64,000 nucleotides of DNA from Tetrapyrgos nigripes (lineage: Eukaryota; Basidiomycota; Agaricomycetes; Agaricales; Campanellaceae). The stretch lies in the NCBI GenBank assembly GCA_013368315.1, contig JAACJM010000072.1:62001-126000 (forward strand), written 5' to 3'. Positions 21,450-33,589 of the stretch are shown here, piece after piece. The translations under genes and the position numbers were made by a program. The stretch's first letter is position 1. Every line of letters begins with the position of its first letter. A model generated the notes under the pieces. That model was not told the origin of the DNA and made no database searches. It was given only the letters and a program-made list of their open reading frames with translations.

Positions 21450-23776
21450 ACTTTTTTAGTCTGGAGTTTAGAACACAAGAATGGTGAATGGCTGATTGAA
21501 TGCATTCTATGTGGTGTAACCCAAGATAGATACAAGATGGCAAAGCACCAAACTTTCGACAAGCATATCAAAAACACAAAAAAGCATCTCCGTCGACTTG
21601 AGAAAGCCGCCTCTGACTTCAATGAACAGGATCCCAGTGGCCTGTCAGTAACTGCAGGTGTCCCAGTTATGTCTTGGGCCGACGTTGCTGCGACACACCT
21701 CATGCAGACCCTCGGTTCTGCTGAGGCTCCCAAGGAGTCCTTACCGCCTCTGTCTAGTTTTTCCGACTTTCCTGGATTCCCCGAGCTGCATTCTGGTGTT
21801 TCTATTGATTGGAGCGAGCTGGATGACATACAGCCAGAATTTTCAAGCTCCCGCAAACAGGAGACTGTCCAGTTGTTAACCAAGTCTATGCTGCATATTT
21901 TTGAACATGGGCCAGATAGTATTGACTTGGATGATGAATGTGATGAAAGGTCAATGCATAGTCAGGACAGTGATGCAGAAAGAGGTCAGTTAAATTCCAT
22001 TCTCTCTGTTGCAGTATACTGACCTTACCTTTCATTAGGAACAGATGCTTTTGAGCCTCCAACAAGCAAGCGGCAACACAGAGACAATTCCGATTTTCAG
22101 TCTCTGGAGTGGTTTCCCTGGCCTGATCGTGTTGTATGTTGTTACACTCACATGGACACCAAAAAGATACTAACATGCTCTTCCAGTCTTGCACTCTTGA
22201 CATGCTAATGCATTTGCCCCATTCTGTATTCTCTGTCCACCAACTCGACTTGTTCATATGGCTTCTCAAAGTCAGCAGTGTTGAGGATGTACCAACTGTC
22301 AAGTCGATGAAGGCTTTGGATTCACAGCTACAGCAGCTTTATGGTATCCAAACATTTCAGTATAAAGGAACCTTTGGACACACATACTATGTGAATAGTA
22401 TGGCAGACATTATTTCCCAAGTGAGTGTAATACCTCATAACTAGACCCACCTCGGTCTGAGATATCTCAGGAAATGTCCAATCCCCAAGTCCATCCACAT
22501 CTGTCCTTCTACCCTGAAGATTCTGGGTCCTATTTATCAGAAGCCAGGCAAGCTGCTCACTGGTTGGAAGAGTTACCTGACAAAGAGTTGGGCCCCATGG
22601 TACGACTGCAAGCTGGAGACTTTTACGTTTTTGAACTGGCAATGTTGTGCAGTGGGACACAGTGCATGCCACACCGTTGGTTTACTCGGAAAGGAGACTT
22701 CTATGCTCTTTGCTGGAAGCTTGAGCAGATTGTGCATCCAGGAGGTGAAAAGGTGTGGAGAGTCATAAAGGGAGATACACAATTTGAAGTCCATCAAGAC
22801 CAATTCCTCAAACCATTTCCAGAGCTCGCAACTGACTGTGCTCTCTATCTTGATCTTGTTGACGTTACTAGGATTGACGGTAAGTTGATGATCTAACTCA
22901 AATAATCCTTTCACTGATGGAAATGTGGTTTGCAGTGAACCTTTAAGATGTCTTGGATAAATCTGCCACTCCTCTGACTCTATCGAAATGGGATACCACT
23001 AATCCTTCCATGGGGAATTCTTGGCGGCAGTGTGCAAACAGTCCACAGTGTCTCGCAGTACCAATCTGGATGTATTGTGATGACACTTCAGGTAACATTT
23101 CAAAATGCTAGAATGAGCACAACAGCTTTTTATTCACGCTAGCTGGACTATCTCACAAACACTCTTCAAAAGAATACAACATTCACTTCCTTTGTACATC
23201 TAACACAGCCCCACCACTTGAGATGCTTGACAGCATAGCCAACCAGATACAGTCAATGTTTGCTCCTTTTCTCAAACTCAGTTTGACTAATAGTTTGGCA
23301 GAGATGGCCAGGAACACGGGATCTGGGCTTGGGACTCAGTGACAGAGTCACCTGTCCTACTCATTATCTCTGTTTTGGCGTTATTGGGAGATAATCCAAT
23401 GCAAAGCGAGTTTGCATGCCATATCGGATTGCGAGGCAAATTCTTTTGTTGGAATTGTCATGTCAAAGGGAAAGACGCAGCAGCTGAACCGACAGGACCA
23501 CGAGCAACATCTACAAGAGCAGCAACTGATTCAGGAGTCTGATAGCGATTCGGACACTGGTTCAGTTGGTAGTGCTGCCTCGAGGGGTTCCAAAAGCAAG
23601 TCAAAGCACAAAAAGTTTGTGGAGAGTTTGGAAGGTATGATCACTCGTGTGTCAAACTTTATCAAGATGCTCTTTCTTTCTTACATTTCAATTGTTAACT
23701 GTTCTCATGTCGTTTTTTAAAGCCCAACCACCGCCGAACAAAAGTGGAGACTATCCGCACTTTGGAAACACATTTC

Positions 23777-24309
23777 TAGTGATGTGCCAGCTAGGGCTCT
23801 GAGCCCTGAGCCAGCCGGAGCTGGGCCCTAGTAGGCTGGGCCAAGCCTGAGCCCTTGAACTGGCCTACGGCTCAGGCTTTGAGTTTTGAAAGCCCTTTGG
23901 CCCCAGCCTGAGCCATCCAATATCATGCAGGCTCAAGCTGAATATATGCTGCCTAAAACACACAGTTATGTAATTTCTTGCATACCAAATGTCATCTTTA
24001 GGGAGGTTTTGCAATTTTGGAGTTTGAGGTTGAGTATGCGCATCGCATCCTATCACATTGCAAACTGAAATATCCCTAAAATTTTCGCCTCAACATGTCA
24101 ATGTAGCCAGTGCTTGACACCATCTTGCCTTCAAACCATTCCATAGACCTATAAACCATTCTCACAAGTCTTTTTTTTTTCTACCAAAAGCCAGGGCTAA
24201 GCCTGAGCTGGGCCTGGGCCCTACTGTAGGGCCCGGCTCATGAGTCAGGCCTGGTCAAGCTGGGCCCTAGCCAGGGCATTTGAGCCAGGCCAGAGCTGTC
24301 ACATCACTA
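23777..24309. mobile_element. hAT-type MITE
   Basis: Perfect 8-bp TSD CACATTTC (23769-23776 and 24310-24317). TIRs TAGTGATGTG...CACATCACTA continue as GCCAGCT/AGCTGTC. The interior carries many gggcc/gagcc repeats (for example gccctgagcc, gggcctgggccc) and no coding capacity. The 8-bp TSD and TAGxGxxGT-like TIR fit hAT. Removal restores the transposase reading THFNEACSD. Confidence 0.92.
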
Positions 24310-24603
24310 CACATTTCAATGAGGCTTGCTCTGATGTTGGAGTGGCAACAAAGCTAAAGAAGATGAGGACAGAGACAGGCATCAAGGACACATACCAGAT
24401 GTTCTTTGTTGATCGCCTATTAGATTCTTATAAGGGGCAGAAGAGCATAGCCAATAAATGAACAGCCCTTCAGAGCGTCATCGCTGGCCTGCCTCGTGAG
24501 ACCATGAGTCCAGTGTGGTGACTCCACGATGAGTTCATAGCACAAACTCTTGAGGTTGTACTGACATTTCACAGGGTTGGACCCTCATTCAGATACACCA
24601 GTC

Positions 24604-25018
24604 TGTCATGACGTCTATATTTGGTACTATTTATTTCTTCTTATCTCCATATCCTCAGATCTTTACACCATTTGACTCTTGTTCCACATGCTACGCACAG
24701 GACCTTTCATTTCTCTGATACAGCTTCGATACAGCTTCTTTACAGCTTCCTTTACAGCTTTCTTTACAGCTTTACTTTTACATATATAAACCCTGCCCTG
24801 ACACCTGGTTCCCCATCTTGACCTCTTTGTTGCTGGGACCAGGTGTGTATTCCCCTTTTACTGATGGGCACTGTAGTTCCAGTACTTACTGCTGTCTGTT
24901 AGGTATTTAATACATTCTTCGTCATTGGGACCAGTTCCAGTACTTACTGCTGTCTGTTAGTCAAGTCAAGCCCGTAGCTCCTCGTTATCGCTATCTAAGC
25001 ACTCACCTCTTTGTGACA
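24604..25018 (+). repeat. Solo LTR (family LTR-C) inside the Tpn2 transposase
   Basis: 415 bp, TGTCATGACG...TTTGTGACA, flanked by cagtc on the left and cagcc on the right (one mismatch). Removing it gives the transposase reading DTPVEILHV, which matches the family. It contains a TATA-like acatatataaacc (about 24780) and short direct repeats (tacagctt four times near 24730-24770; cagtacttactgctgtctgttag twice near 24878 and 24936). Its other ends resemble LTR-B and Gy2 LTRs only in the first and last bases. Confidence 0.88.
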
Positions 25019-26913
25019 CAGCCGAGATTCTACATGTCATTTGCTGGGTTTCCTCAAGTACATGTGGAGGGATGTGATACAGAATCAAATTGGCAAGAAT
25101 GCTGAAAAGAAGCAACAGCTCATTGTTCAGCTGTCTTCTTTGGACATTGATGGGCTCAGACTAGATGGAAAACTCTCTGGACATACACTTGTGAATTATT
25201 ATGGCTCCCTTACGGGCTCTGATTTTCGCGAGATATCACAAGCAGCTCCCTTTGTCTTGAAAGACTTTGTCAAGGATGACTGCTATCAGACATGGTTAGC
25301 ACTTTCGAAGCTGGTACCACTTGTATGGCAACCTGTAATTGAAGATCTTCCATCGTACTTGGTATGTTGCTCTTGAAGGCTCACTACATTTTTCAACTAA
25401 TCAAACACTACTATACAGAAGACCCTTGAAGACGAGATCCAAAAATTCTTGCTGTGTGCAGCACAATGGACTGTCCATTGGTTCAACAAGCCCAAATTCC
25501 ACATTCTCATTCATTTACCAGACCATATCCACTGGTTCAGGCCAGCGATGCTTTTTGCAACAGAGGTGTTCGAGTCGTACAATGCAATAATACATGCAAA
25601 GAGTGTACACTCCAATTGCCAAGCACCCTCTTGTGATATTGCTTGGACCTTCGCAAAGCAAAATTGCCTTCAACACATTCTCAGTGATGGATGTTTTCTC
25701 TTACAAGAGAAAGTCTCCAAGCTTGTCTCATCTGAGTCCACTTCCACCTTTGACAATGCCGATCTCCCACAGTGCCAGCGCACCACAGACGTGTAGCGTT
25801 ACTTTTGTGGTGGCCTCTTTAAGCAGGATCATTGGGCTACAGCAGGAAAAAGTGTCAAAGAGACAATATCTTGGTCAAAAAAATGTGCTTGGTCATACTA
25901 CTTTGGGTTTGCCACATCCACTCAAAGTCATTGCTGTGGGTACGCATTATTTCTCATGTGACGGTCAATCATTTTTAACACAATCTAACGTGCAGGTACA
26001 TGTACACTCGATCTGAAAGCTACTGATCAGGAGTATGGAAACACTCAGATTGGAAGAAGGTTTCCAGATGGCAGGGCACAGTCTAAACAGGTTTGTCAAG
26101 TGAAAACAGTTATTCTCAACAATGCAGACAAGTGCTCAGTTGGAAACTATATTGCGCTGTGATCTGGTACACATCCATTCATATCCATTGCTCAAGTTAT
26201 GGAGATTCTTTCAATCAATAGGCGAGCACTTGAAGGAAGGCAGCCAGACTTCATACTTGCTGAAAGCTTATCCATTGGGTTGACACCATCTGCTCATGGA
26301 ATGCCTCAACTTTGATGAACAGATGAGTTTATGTCCCCTTCTTTATCAGTAAAATATTCTTGCTATTTTCCATTAATTTCAAACTTTACTGATCAAAGGT
26401 GTCCAGGACATTCTCTGTACAGTCAATGTCCAACACGATTGTGTCCAGAACAAGTGTACCATTCAGAATATACTGCCAGTGATGCAGGAACACCAGAGGA
26501 CCACACAGCTGCAGGATGGAGTTGTCCATTGTGGCGACGTCACTGACATTGTTCTGAATATGGCACAAATGCAGGATGCAGTTCATGTTCAGAAATTGCG
26601 CATCAAACCTTTGTTATTGGACAGTCGAACAGTAATTGAGGCCAGTGTTGGCTGTGAGATAGATCAGCAGAAGAAAAAGAAACAGATAGCCAATCAAGCT
26701 AGCTCAGCAGGCCTATCTATTGCACCAGATGAGCTGTCATCTCTTCCATCTCCCATGCCGCCATTTCCTATTCCTTCATGCCACAGTGCATCCAATCCTA
26801 TTCCACCTCGACTATTGTCTCATACCCACTTGCATCTATCACAGGTTTCACAGCAGCCTTCGCAATCTCTCTATCCTCCCCCACAATTAGTGGCAATTCC
26901 TCATTCAATGTAG

Positions 26914-27287
26914 GTAAATAGCTCTATGCCTGGTATTGCCAATCATACACACTCGCGCTTGTTTTGGCCAATTCCTTCTCCCCTCAGCATGCATTCTTCA
27001 GTGCTTCCGTCCCAGAATCAGCATGCATATAATTCTGTACACCAACAGTATTTACATACATTCCACCTCAACCCACCATGCATTTCTCAGACCATTCAGG
27101 TCAATATGTACCCAACACCGCTGAGGATCCTTCTAGACAGCAGTATTATTATCAACACTGACACTGTATTTTCATTTTCTGTACTACGTAGCTTACTAGA
27201 TATTATACATCTTCCATTCCTTTATAGCCACATTTGACAGACACCATATCTGAGTCTGAATCCATCTCACAATCCACTGACATCTCA
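26914..27287 (+). other. Tpn2 segment after the transposase
   Basis: A frame (26926-27237) rich in His, Ser and Pro could be an extension of the transposase C-terminus after the stop at 26911-26913, or noise. No motif recognised. Confidence 0.3.
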
Positions 27288-28067
27288 TCATCCCCAAGTT
27301 GCTTGATGAAGTAGGCAGGAGTATTCCTGAGTGTGTTTCAGATTGTCCTGGGCATTGCAGACAAGTCTGTTGCTGACTGACTGTAATACAGGCTTCCAGT
27401 CAAGAGTATCCTGGTGCTCAACAACAACTTTGAGTGAAAGCTCCCAGTGGTGGCGCTGCAGCTTTTCGAACTTGCTTTGCAAATCGTGAAGCGTCTTCTG
27501 AAGGTCGGCACTGGCATTTGAGTTCTGAGTGATGAGCGGCCCATTTGTTCTCTGCTTGTGACAACCACACATACTCAGAACTTGATCTAGACTGATACAA
27601 GAAGAATAGACTTACAGTGTTTATGCATACTGGCAGCAATACACTTGATTTCCCATAAAGTGAGATCTGGCCAAGTCTCACTAATTTGTTGGTCAGTTTA
27701 CCAGTAGGGAAAGTAGGGTAACAGAACGTACTTCCAGCCAGGGTTAGCTTCATTGTGATCACCCTCAAAACTTGGGTCTGGGTCAGTCGTCCAATGGTGC
27801 TCAAGATCGGCATCATTGACTGGTGGTGCAAAGTGGCAGAGTTCCACTATGTGTGATGCACGGTCGGTACAATCTCCTGTAAAATAAACAGTCAAACATG
27901 TAGTAGTGGCAAGTAGTGAAATCATTTACCTTCAAGTTCCAGCATGGTGAGAGACGATGGATAAGCAGACGTGGAAAACACATAAGTGCAAATAAAACCT
28001 CCTGGACCAATGCGTTGCTCGTTGATTTTCTTTCAACAAGACCACATTGGAAACCAAATACGAACAC
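27288..28067 (-). other. Possible small multi-exon gene in Tpn2, unrecognised
   Basis: Three minus-strand segments look coding. 28067-27930 encodes CFPRLLIHRLSP. 27880-27720 reads CTDRASHIVELCHFAPP with DPDPSFEGDH and a plausible donor after GWKYV. 27572-27290 is a helical frame LHDLQSKFEKLQRHHWEL that looks like a coiled coil. GT/AG borders can be found, but exon joints are not unique and no homologue comes to mind. Confidence 0.3.
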
Positions 28068-28127
28068 ATATACGTGTCCTTATAAAAGACTGGGACCTAT
28101 TCCAAATGACCCATTCTTTCCCAACCA

Positions 28128-29864
28128 TGCCCTTTAATGACATCTTGAACCACACACCCAGCATCGGCAACAACTCTGGAGGGACTGGCCCTGTGCCCAC
28201 AATGCCCTATACACCCACCCCATCCTCCTGAGATTTTTGCATTCAGCACACATACACCAGCCACAACACCAATGAAGACCTATATGACATGCCACCTCTA
28301 GGCTCTGCATCATCTCACACTGTCCTCCGACTAGATGACCTTGATACAGTATCACCTCCATTGCACAGTCCGCTGCCACCACCTACACCAGCACCTTCAC
28401 GAGTCACTCTACCACCACAGGTAATCGACCAACTAGCAAAGGACTTTAATCTAAAGGATCCTCAGCGAAATAATTTATACACCTTTGTGCAAGTATGTGT
28501 GTTGCCATCTCTGCCATCTTGCATCTTGACTAACAGCTCGTAGCTTGCCTCTATCGACCAGGGTGTTAAGACAGCAGAATTGATCATGCATGTCTACATG
28601 CTGGTGGTCCAATTTTCACTCTTCAATATGTGTTTTGAGGGTGACGACACTGCAGAGAGTCTGAGGGCAGTAGTGAAGGACATCAAGATGACATTGGAAG
28701 TGTCCTTTGAGCTAAACAAGGAACAGACTGTGAGTGTTGGCAACTGGAGACAAGAAAAAAAGGGACTGACATACCACTGAAAGAAAAATGTCCGCATTAT
28801 TGCCCAGGACGTCATATACAATTCCTTGATAGCATGCTATCATGACATGGACAATGAGGTATTCATGAGTTTGGAAGCATTTCTATAAATATGTATTGTA
28901 CTCACCTGGCGGACAGGACATGTTGAAGAAGAATGCAACTGCAATGCGGTTCGTGAATATTTTTGGCAATCCAGCAAAAGAGAAAACTCTCCAGAGTACT
29001 ATCTCCACAGTGTGTTCCAGTGTGAGGAAAAATATGAGGGAATCGGCAAGTAACATCAGGTCTGTCGGTGATGCAAGTACTGAAATACTATTAGCTCTTG
29101 AATGGAGTTGAGACCAGAATGAAGTTGGTTGACTTCACTCATTTAATGAACAAGACATACCATCATCCTGGAGGCCCCAAACACAACGAACAGTTAATTC
29201 TCGTGAAGTTTGCATTCTTGGTATGTCATTGCCACTAGAGGCTAAGGGAACATTGGGTGACCCTTGTATAGCACTGATTCATATACTCTGGAGCAATGAA
29301 GATGAATGCGTTGACAGGGCAGCATCCAACGAAGCTCCTGGAGATGAAAATACTGAGGTGAGCCTCTCTGGATCCAGTACTAAGAATAGATTCTCACCAA
29401 TAGCTCTAGTGTCCCGCCAAGAGGGCAAGGACAGCGAAATGCAAGAAGGTGGCTGCATGTGGAAGGGTAGCAAAGGGAGAGGACTTCTGGAGTCGTGTCA
29501 ACAAGCATTTTGAGGAGTTGAAGAAACTTTATGGACAAAAGATTACTGACAACGGTTGGAAATCGTGAGTTCATATAACACAGTTTTGATAGCATGGAAC
29601 TCACCATATACCTGCTTCTCCACAAGATACCTCGATGAATTCATGAGGTTTGACGATGCAGGCTTTAAGTCAGTAGCAGCACCTGTTCTTGACAATGACC
29701 TCCAGGCATTGGCTGAGGCAGCTCAAACGTGCTCATTTGGACAGTTGCCAGCGCCACCAACCACCTCCCAAAGTCCTGCTGCTCCTCCAGGAATGCCAGG
29801 TATGACTGGACAGGCAGCAACTATGTTCCAGTACTTCAATCAAGCTGCTATGACATTGCAATAG
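28128..29864 (+). pseudogene. Tpn2 passenger gene, unrecognised, broken
   Basis: Start at ATG 28128 (MPFNDILNHTPS). A TGA at 28229-28231 breaks the frame, which continues through a Pro-rich segment (SPPLHSPLPPP) and a helical block (QVIDQLAKDFNLKD). An exon from about 28545 reads VYMLVVQFSLFNMCFEGDD. Later blocks are KLVDFTHLMNKTYHHPGGP (about 29125), FWSRVNKHFEELKKLYG (about 29490) and YLDEFMRFDDAGFKSVAAP (from about 29622), ending in a Pro/Gly/Met-rich tail at a stop at 29862-29864. Several introns are implied. The block pattern is familiar from agaricomycete lineage-specific hypothetical proteins near transposons; no function is known to me. Frameshifts near 28770 and 28990 suggest it is dead. 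Confidence 0.5.
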
Positions 29865-31057
29865 GGTAAAAAGTGGTCAAACTACAGCTGTATGTAGCTT
29901 ATACAAGTAAATCTTACCAATTAATCTTTGTTCTTGTAAACTATCCATTTGGAATGACTGGAAAGCGTGTCGACACACACAGAATGCCCAAAATTTGCTT
30001 CCATTGATGTGTTGTGGACTGGCAATGATTTGCCATCGACGCGTTGCAGACTGGTGATGATTTGTTTGTCCTTGTTGTTGGCATGTTGGACTTTACAGTC
30101 CACCCATCATGATTCTCTTCTGCTCCTTCTTCCTTTGGGTGTGTGCTGGCTGCTGATCTGGTCCATTTCCTTGCACTGCGTATCTGAGCTCTGCTTGTTT
30201 CAGAACCAGTAAACTAGCCTCAACTACGAGCCTCAATTCGTTTGCAACAGCTCAGATTCTCATCAAGACTTCAATTGTCCCTAGAACACTCAGACTGCAT
30301 CGCCAGCAACTTGTACATTATCAACTACCATCCTTTAGGCCTCAAGGCAACTTGTATGCTTCAACCCCATCAATTCTCCAGCTGCCCATCAAACTTAGAG
30401 TGCAAGACTGCCAACCTCCCGTGCTTCAAGACATATTATCTTCAAGGCTGCAAGACACTATTGGGACATCAATTCCTCATTAAGGGCTGCAAGTCTTCAA
30501 TATCAAAGTCCTCAAATGAAAGCTGCAACTCTTCAACACTGCAAATGCTCAAGGTCTCTTCAATGTCCAAGTCCTCAAGTGTAACCTGCCTAGTCCTGAA
30601 GCATTAACTTCAACAGTTCTAATTCTTACTATCTCTGTGGTGTTGGCACTTGATTTACTTCTCATCTGCTTTCCGCTCTTTGTTAGGTTGTTGGTTCTAC
30701 CATTTACTTGCAAAGGTATGTTTTTTGATAATGACACGTTCTTTTCCACTAATGACATTTATTACAGGGAATGGTCAAAGGGCAGGACACTCTAGGGCAT
30801 AACTACATCCAATATTACTTGTAAACATTTGTTCCATAGAATTAAACTGCATTTTGCATCTCAAAGAGGGTGATCGGGTGAACCAGAATAAGGAAACGAA
30901 CAATTGGTAAGGCGCGGATGGGTGCTCCATGGGATTGATGCTCAGGCCAAAATATTTGAAGCCCAAGCTGAATAGACACAGAGGCTCTAATTGCAAAAGT
31001 GACACTGAACAGCACCTGATTCGGAACTTGGTTTCAAGGTCCCAAGTTTAGCCTGAG
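29865..31057 (+). other. Right interior of Tpn2, no gene recognised
   Basis: About 1.2 kb with repeated short motifs such as cttcaa and gcaagact around 30280-30600, and no coding signal. Near the right end a small inverted repeat, ggaacttggtttcaaggtcc, is present at about 31023. Confidence 0.4.
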
Positions 31058-32398
31058 GTGCACCAGATCGTCTGCCTGTGTACAAACACTCAACTGAATC
31101 CAGAACCCTCTTCTCTTGTACCACCTGATCCAACTTCTGCATCAGATCCATCTTCTAATAACCCATCAACCCCTCCCCGAGATCCTTCTCCCAATCCATC
31201 AGATCCAGATGACCTTTCTTCTCCTGTAATTCTGTCTAACAAAGGACCATCCATAGCCCCTTGTCGTCTAAACCCTCCTCCCTCACCAGATCCATCAGAT
31301 CCATCAGATCCAACTATGTCTGATGCAGCACCTAATGACTCCAACAGTACTTCCGAACAAGGAAGGAAACCTGACGCCTTCAATGGAGAATGTGATGAAG
31401 CAAAGCGGTGGCTAGCTTCGTTCAACAATTACCTATGTCAAAACAAAGCTAGGTACTCAACTGAGGACTCCAAGGTGTCCTTGTTTCTCTCATTCTTCAC
31501 AGGAGAAAAAGGAGGAGATTGGGCAACCCAACAAATCACAGAGCGAGAAGATGAGGAAGATACGAAACTCAAACCAGAAGAAAGGCAATGGACAACGTTA
31601 AAGGAGATAAAGGATAGGTTCAAAAGGGATTTCAAAGCCCTTGTTGCTGATGAAGTTGCGAGAAATAAGATCAAGAACGCTAGAATGAAGGGGACAGACA
31701 TTAGTACCTATAATAGTATCTTTGATACATATGGAGAAGAGTCAGACTATGGAGAAACAGCTCTCCTGGATTTCTATAAAGCAGGTCTTCTGAGAGATCT
31801 TCAGAAGTCAGTGGTGGGAACGTGGCCAAAGTGGAAGGACTTCGACAAGTATAGGGAGAGGGCAATGGATCTCCATTTGGAATGGATAAATGAGAGAGAG
31901 AAAGAAGGACAATCGAGATCATTCTCTACACCAAGGACAAATTCAGGTCCTTCTCAAGGACAGATGGTAGCAAGCATGAATGCACTTATGAACATGGGAC
32001 CAGGTGCTAACTCGTCCTTCACTCCTTTACCTAAACTGACACCCAAAGAAAGGGACCGACTCTGAAAGCTAGGAGCATGCTTCGTGTGCAGACAACCCAG
32101 ACACATGAGCAATGAATGTCCAATGTTCCCAAACAATACTCCGAGGTCTTCAACAGCTCAGAATACTTCTCGAAACTTTCTTCCTTGTGCTGTTAGGACA
32201 GCCAAAACTTCAGCTCCATCATTGTCATCCAGTTCACCACCAGTAACAGTGGCTCAAACATTGTCATCGTCTTCCTCTCGTAACGTAATCAAAGATATTT
32301 CAGATATGATGAATAAGGTCAAGGGCTTGGAAGGAGAAGAAAAGGAACAGGCTAGTGTATATTTAAAAGATGTTGTAACAAAGGTGATGGATTTTTGA
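31058..32398 (+). pseudogene. Gy2 gag
   Basis: One frame with a single interior stop. Pro/Asp/Ser-rich N-terminus (DPSPNPSDPDD), then an ATG at about 31316 that is a likely true start (MSDAAPNDSN). Capsid domain: KPDAFNGE, CDEAKRWLASFNNYL, WTTLKEIKDRFKRDF, and the GLLRDLQK helix. Then TGA (32063-32065) and the zinc knuckle CFVCRQPRHMSNEC. A Ser-rich tail ends at a TGA at 32396-32398. Upstream sequence before about 31064 may have been separated from it by Tpn2. The protein is an RNA-packaging capsid precursor; only the TGA prevents a full product. Confidence 0.88.
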
Positions 32399-32400
32399 AA
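32386..32400 (+). other. Possible -1 frameshift site between Gy2 gag and pol
   Basis: Gag ends GAT TTT TGA. The pol frame (-1 relative to gag) is open across the same bases as TTT TTG AAA. A run of five T immediately before the stop allows a P-site TTT codon to slip back by one. A simple frame change by mutation is the alternative. Confidence 0.4.
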
Positions 32401-33589
32401 TACTTCCCTGCTACATCGTCAGGAGGAGTTGTACAGTACGCCAGACAATATATGAACAATCAATATCATGTTTTAAACCCCTTTCATGAGCATACCTTTC
32501 CTTCAGAATTAAGAATGTCGGCAGTCACTCGTAACCAACAGGTACCTTTGATAACACTTAAAACTGAACTTATTGGCAAGATTACCAGCAGAAAAATCGA
32601 CGCAGCAGCCCTAATAGATAGTGGTGTGGAAGGCATTATTATTAACAGCCGTTTCAGCCAAGAAAATTGTTTAACACTTCTCCCCATCAAAAATCCTTTC
32701 TCCATACGAAACGTTGACAGTTCCGAAAACACCATGGGATGGGTATGCAATTATACCATTCAAAAACTCCGCATTTATGCTCAGGACAAAAGATCGTATC
32801 ATGAAGAGACAGCTGAATTCTACGTTACCGACATCAGAGATCACAATATAATTCTTGGTACCAATTGGTTAGAGGAGCATAATCCAGAGGTAGATTGGTT
32901 GTTTTCTAGGGTAGACATGGTTAGACATCCCAAAACTTGTACTTTGGAACAACCCCTGTCCTCAACCTACACACCAAGCCCAAATCCCCAAAACCAATGA
33001 TTATTGATCCATGGACCAATCACAAGGATTACCAAGTGAAATGGTCAGAACCAATCAGACAGTTCAAACCAATTGCACAGCCAAAAGTAGCAGGTCAGCA
33101 TCGTCAGGTTCTGATTCGATCTGTTCATCATCCTTTAGAATCTACAGTTATTTTTACTGAAGAAGACTTTGGCCAGGAGGATGTTCTGAACCAATGGGAA
33201 CAGGAGGTGTTAGAAGAAGAATACCTGACATCAGATTTGGAATTACCTATCTGTGCCAGATTTACCAAGGCTCAAGAACTCACAGAAGCAGCCCAAAAGA
33301 TGAAAGAAGATGTATCGCTTATAGATAAGATTCCGTCCCAATATCATCAGTTTTTACCAGTTTTTGACAAACGAACTTCAGAACAATTACCAAAATGTGG
33401 TGAATGGGATCATGCTATCAAACTGAAGCCAGACTTTGAACCTCGTCCCTGCAAAACCTATCCCCTATCCCCTAACAAACAGAAGGAACTTGACAATTTC
33501 ATTGATGAGAACTTGGAAAAGGAGTCTCCTATGGCAAGTCCTTTCTTCTTCGTTAAAAAGAAAGACAGAAAGCTACACCCCATTGATAC
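32395..33589 (+). pseudogene. Gy2 pol: protease and RT N-terminus
   Basis: Frame 32395-33000 holds protease with ALIDSGVEGIIINSRF (DSG in place of the usual DTG/DSGA) and IILGTNWLEEHNPEVDW. It overlaps a second frame (32937-33656) that continues into the RT: PSQYHQFLPVFDK, PRPCKTYPLSPNKQKELD and SPFFFVKKKDRKLHP. Here it is cut by the 33590-35239 insert. The shift between the two frames near 32990 is a mutation or an additional recoding point. Confidence 0.87.

Larger units (their letters stand above)
21450..26913 (+). pseudogene. Tpn2 transposase (large agaricomycete type), multi-exon, interrupted
   Basis: Begins with a zinc-finger-like CILCG...H...H (about 21500-21590). Conserved blocks follow in order: PEDSGSYLSEARQAA and MPHRWFTRKGDF (22474-22880); LLGDNPMQSEFACHIG with CWNCHVKG (23340-23475); KKMRTETGIKDT (24355); LKYMWRDVIQNQ and SGHTLVNYYGSL with APFVLKD (25050-25370); HWFNKPKFHILIHLP and AKSVHSN (25470-25640); a C-terminal part with VQDIL, VNVQHDC and PVMQEHQ (26400-26500). 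I recognise this block order from many agaricomycete transposase-like proteins but cannot name the superfamily safely. The reading is interrupted by the hAT MITE (23777), a solo LTR (24604), frameshifts, TGA stops (24459-24461 and about 24520) and a TAG (about 25794). Confidence 0.8.
20112..31063 (+). mobile_element. Large DNA transposon Tpn2 inserted in the Gy2 leader (borders tentative)
   Basis: The 10-mer cagatcgtct occurs at 20102-20111 and 31064-31073, on either side of sequence foreign to Gy2, and could be the target duplication. The ends show only weak inverted similarity (AAACCGAGGGTTC on the left against AAACTTGGGACC read inward from the right). The content is certain: a transposase of the large agaricomycete type (about 21450-26913), a passenger pseudogene (28128-29864) and nested insertions. 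The exact ends are inferred and could be off by hundreds of bases. Confidence 0.55.
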
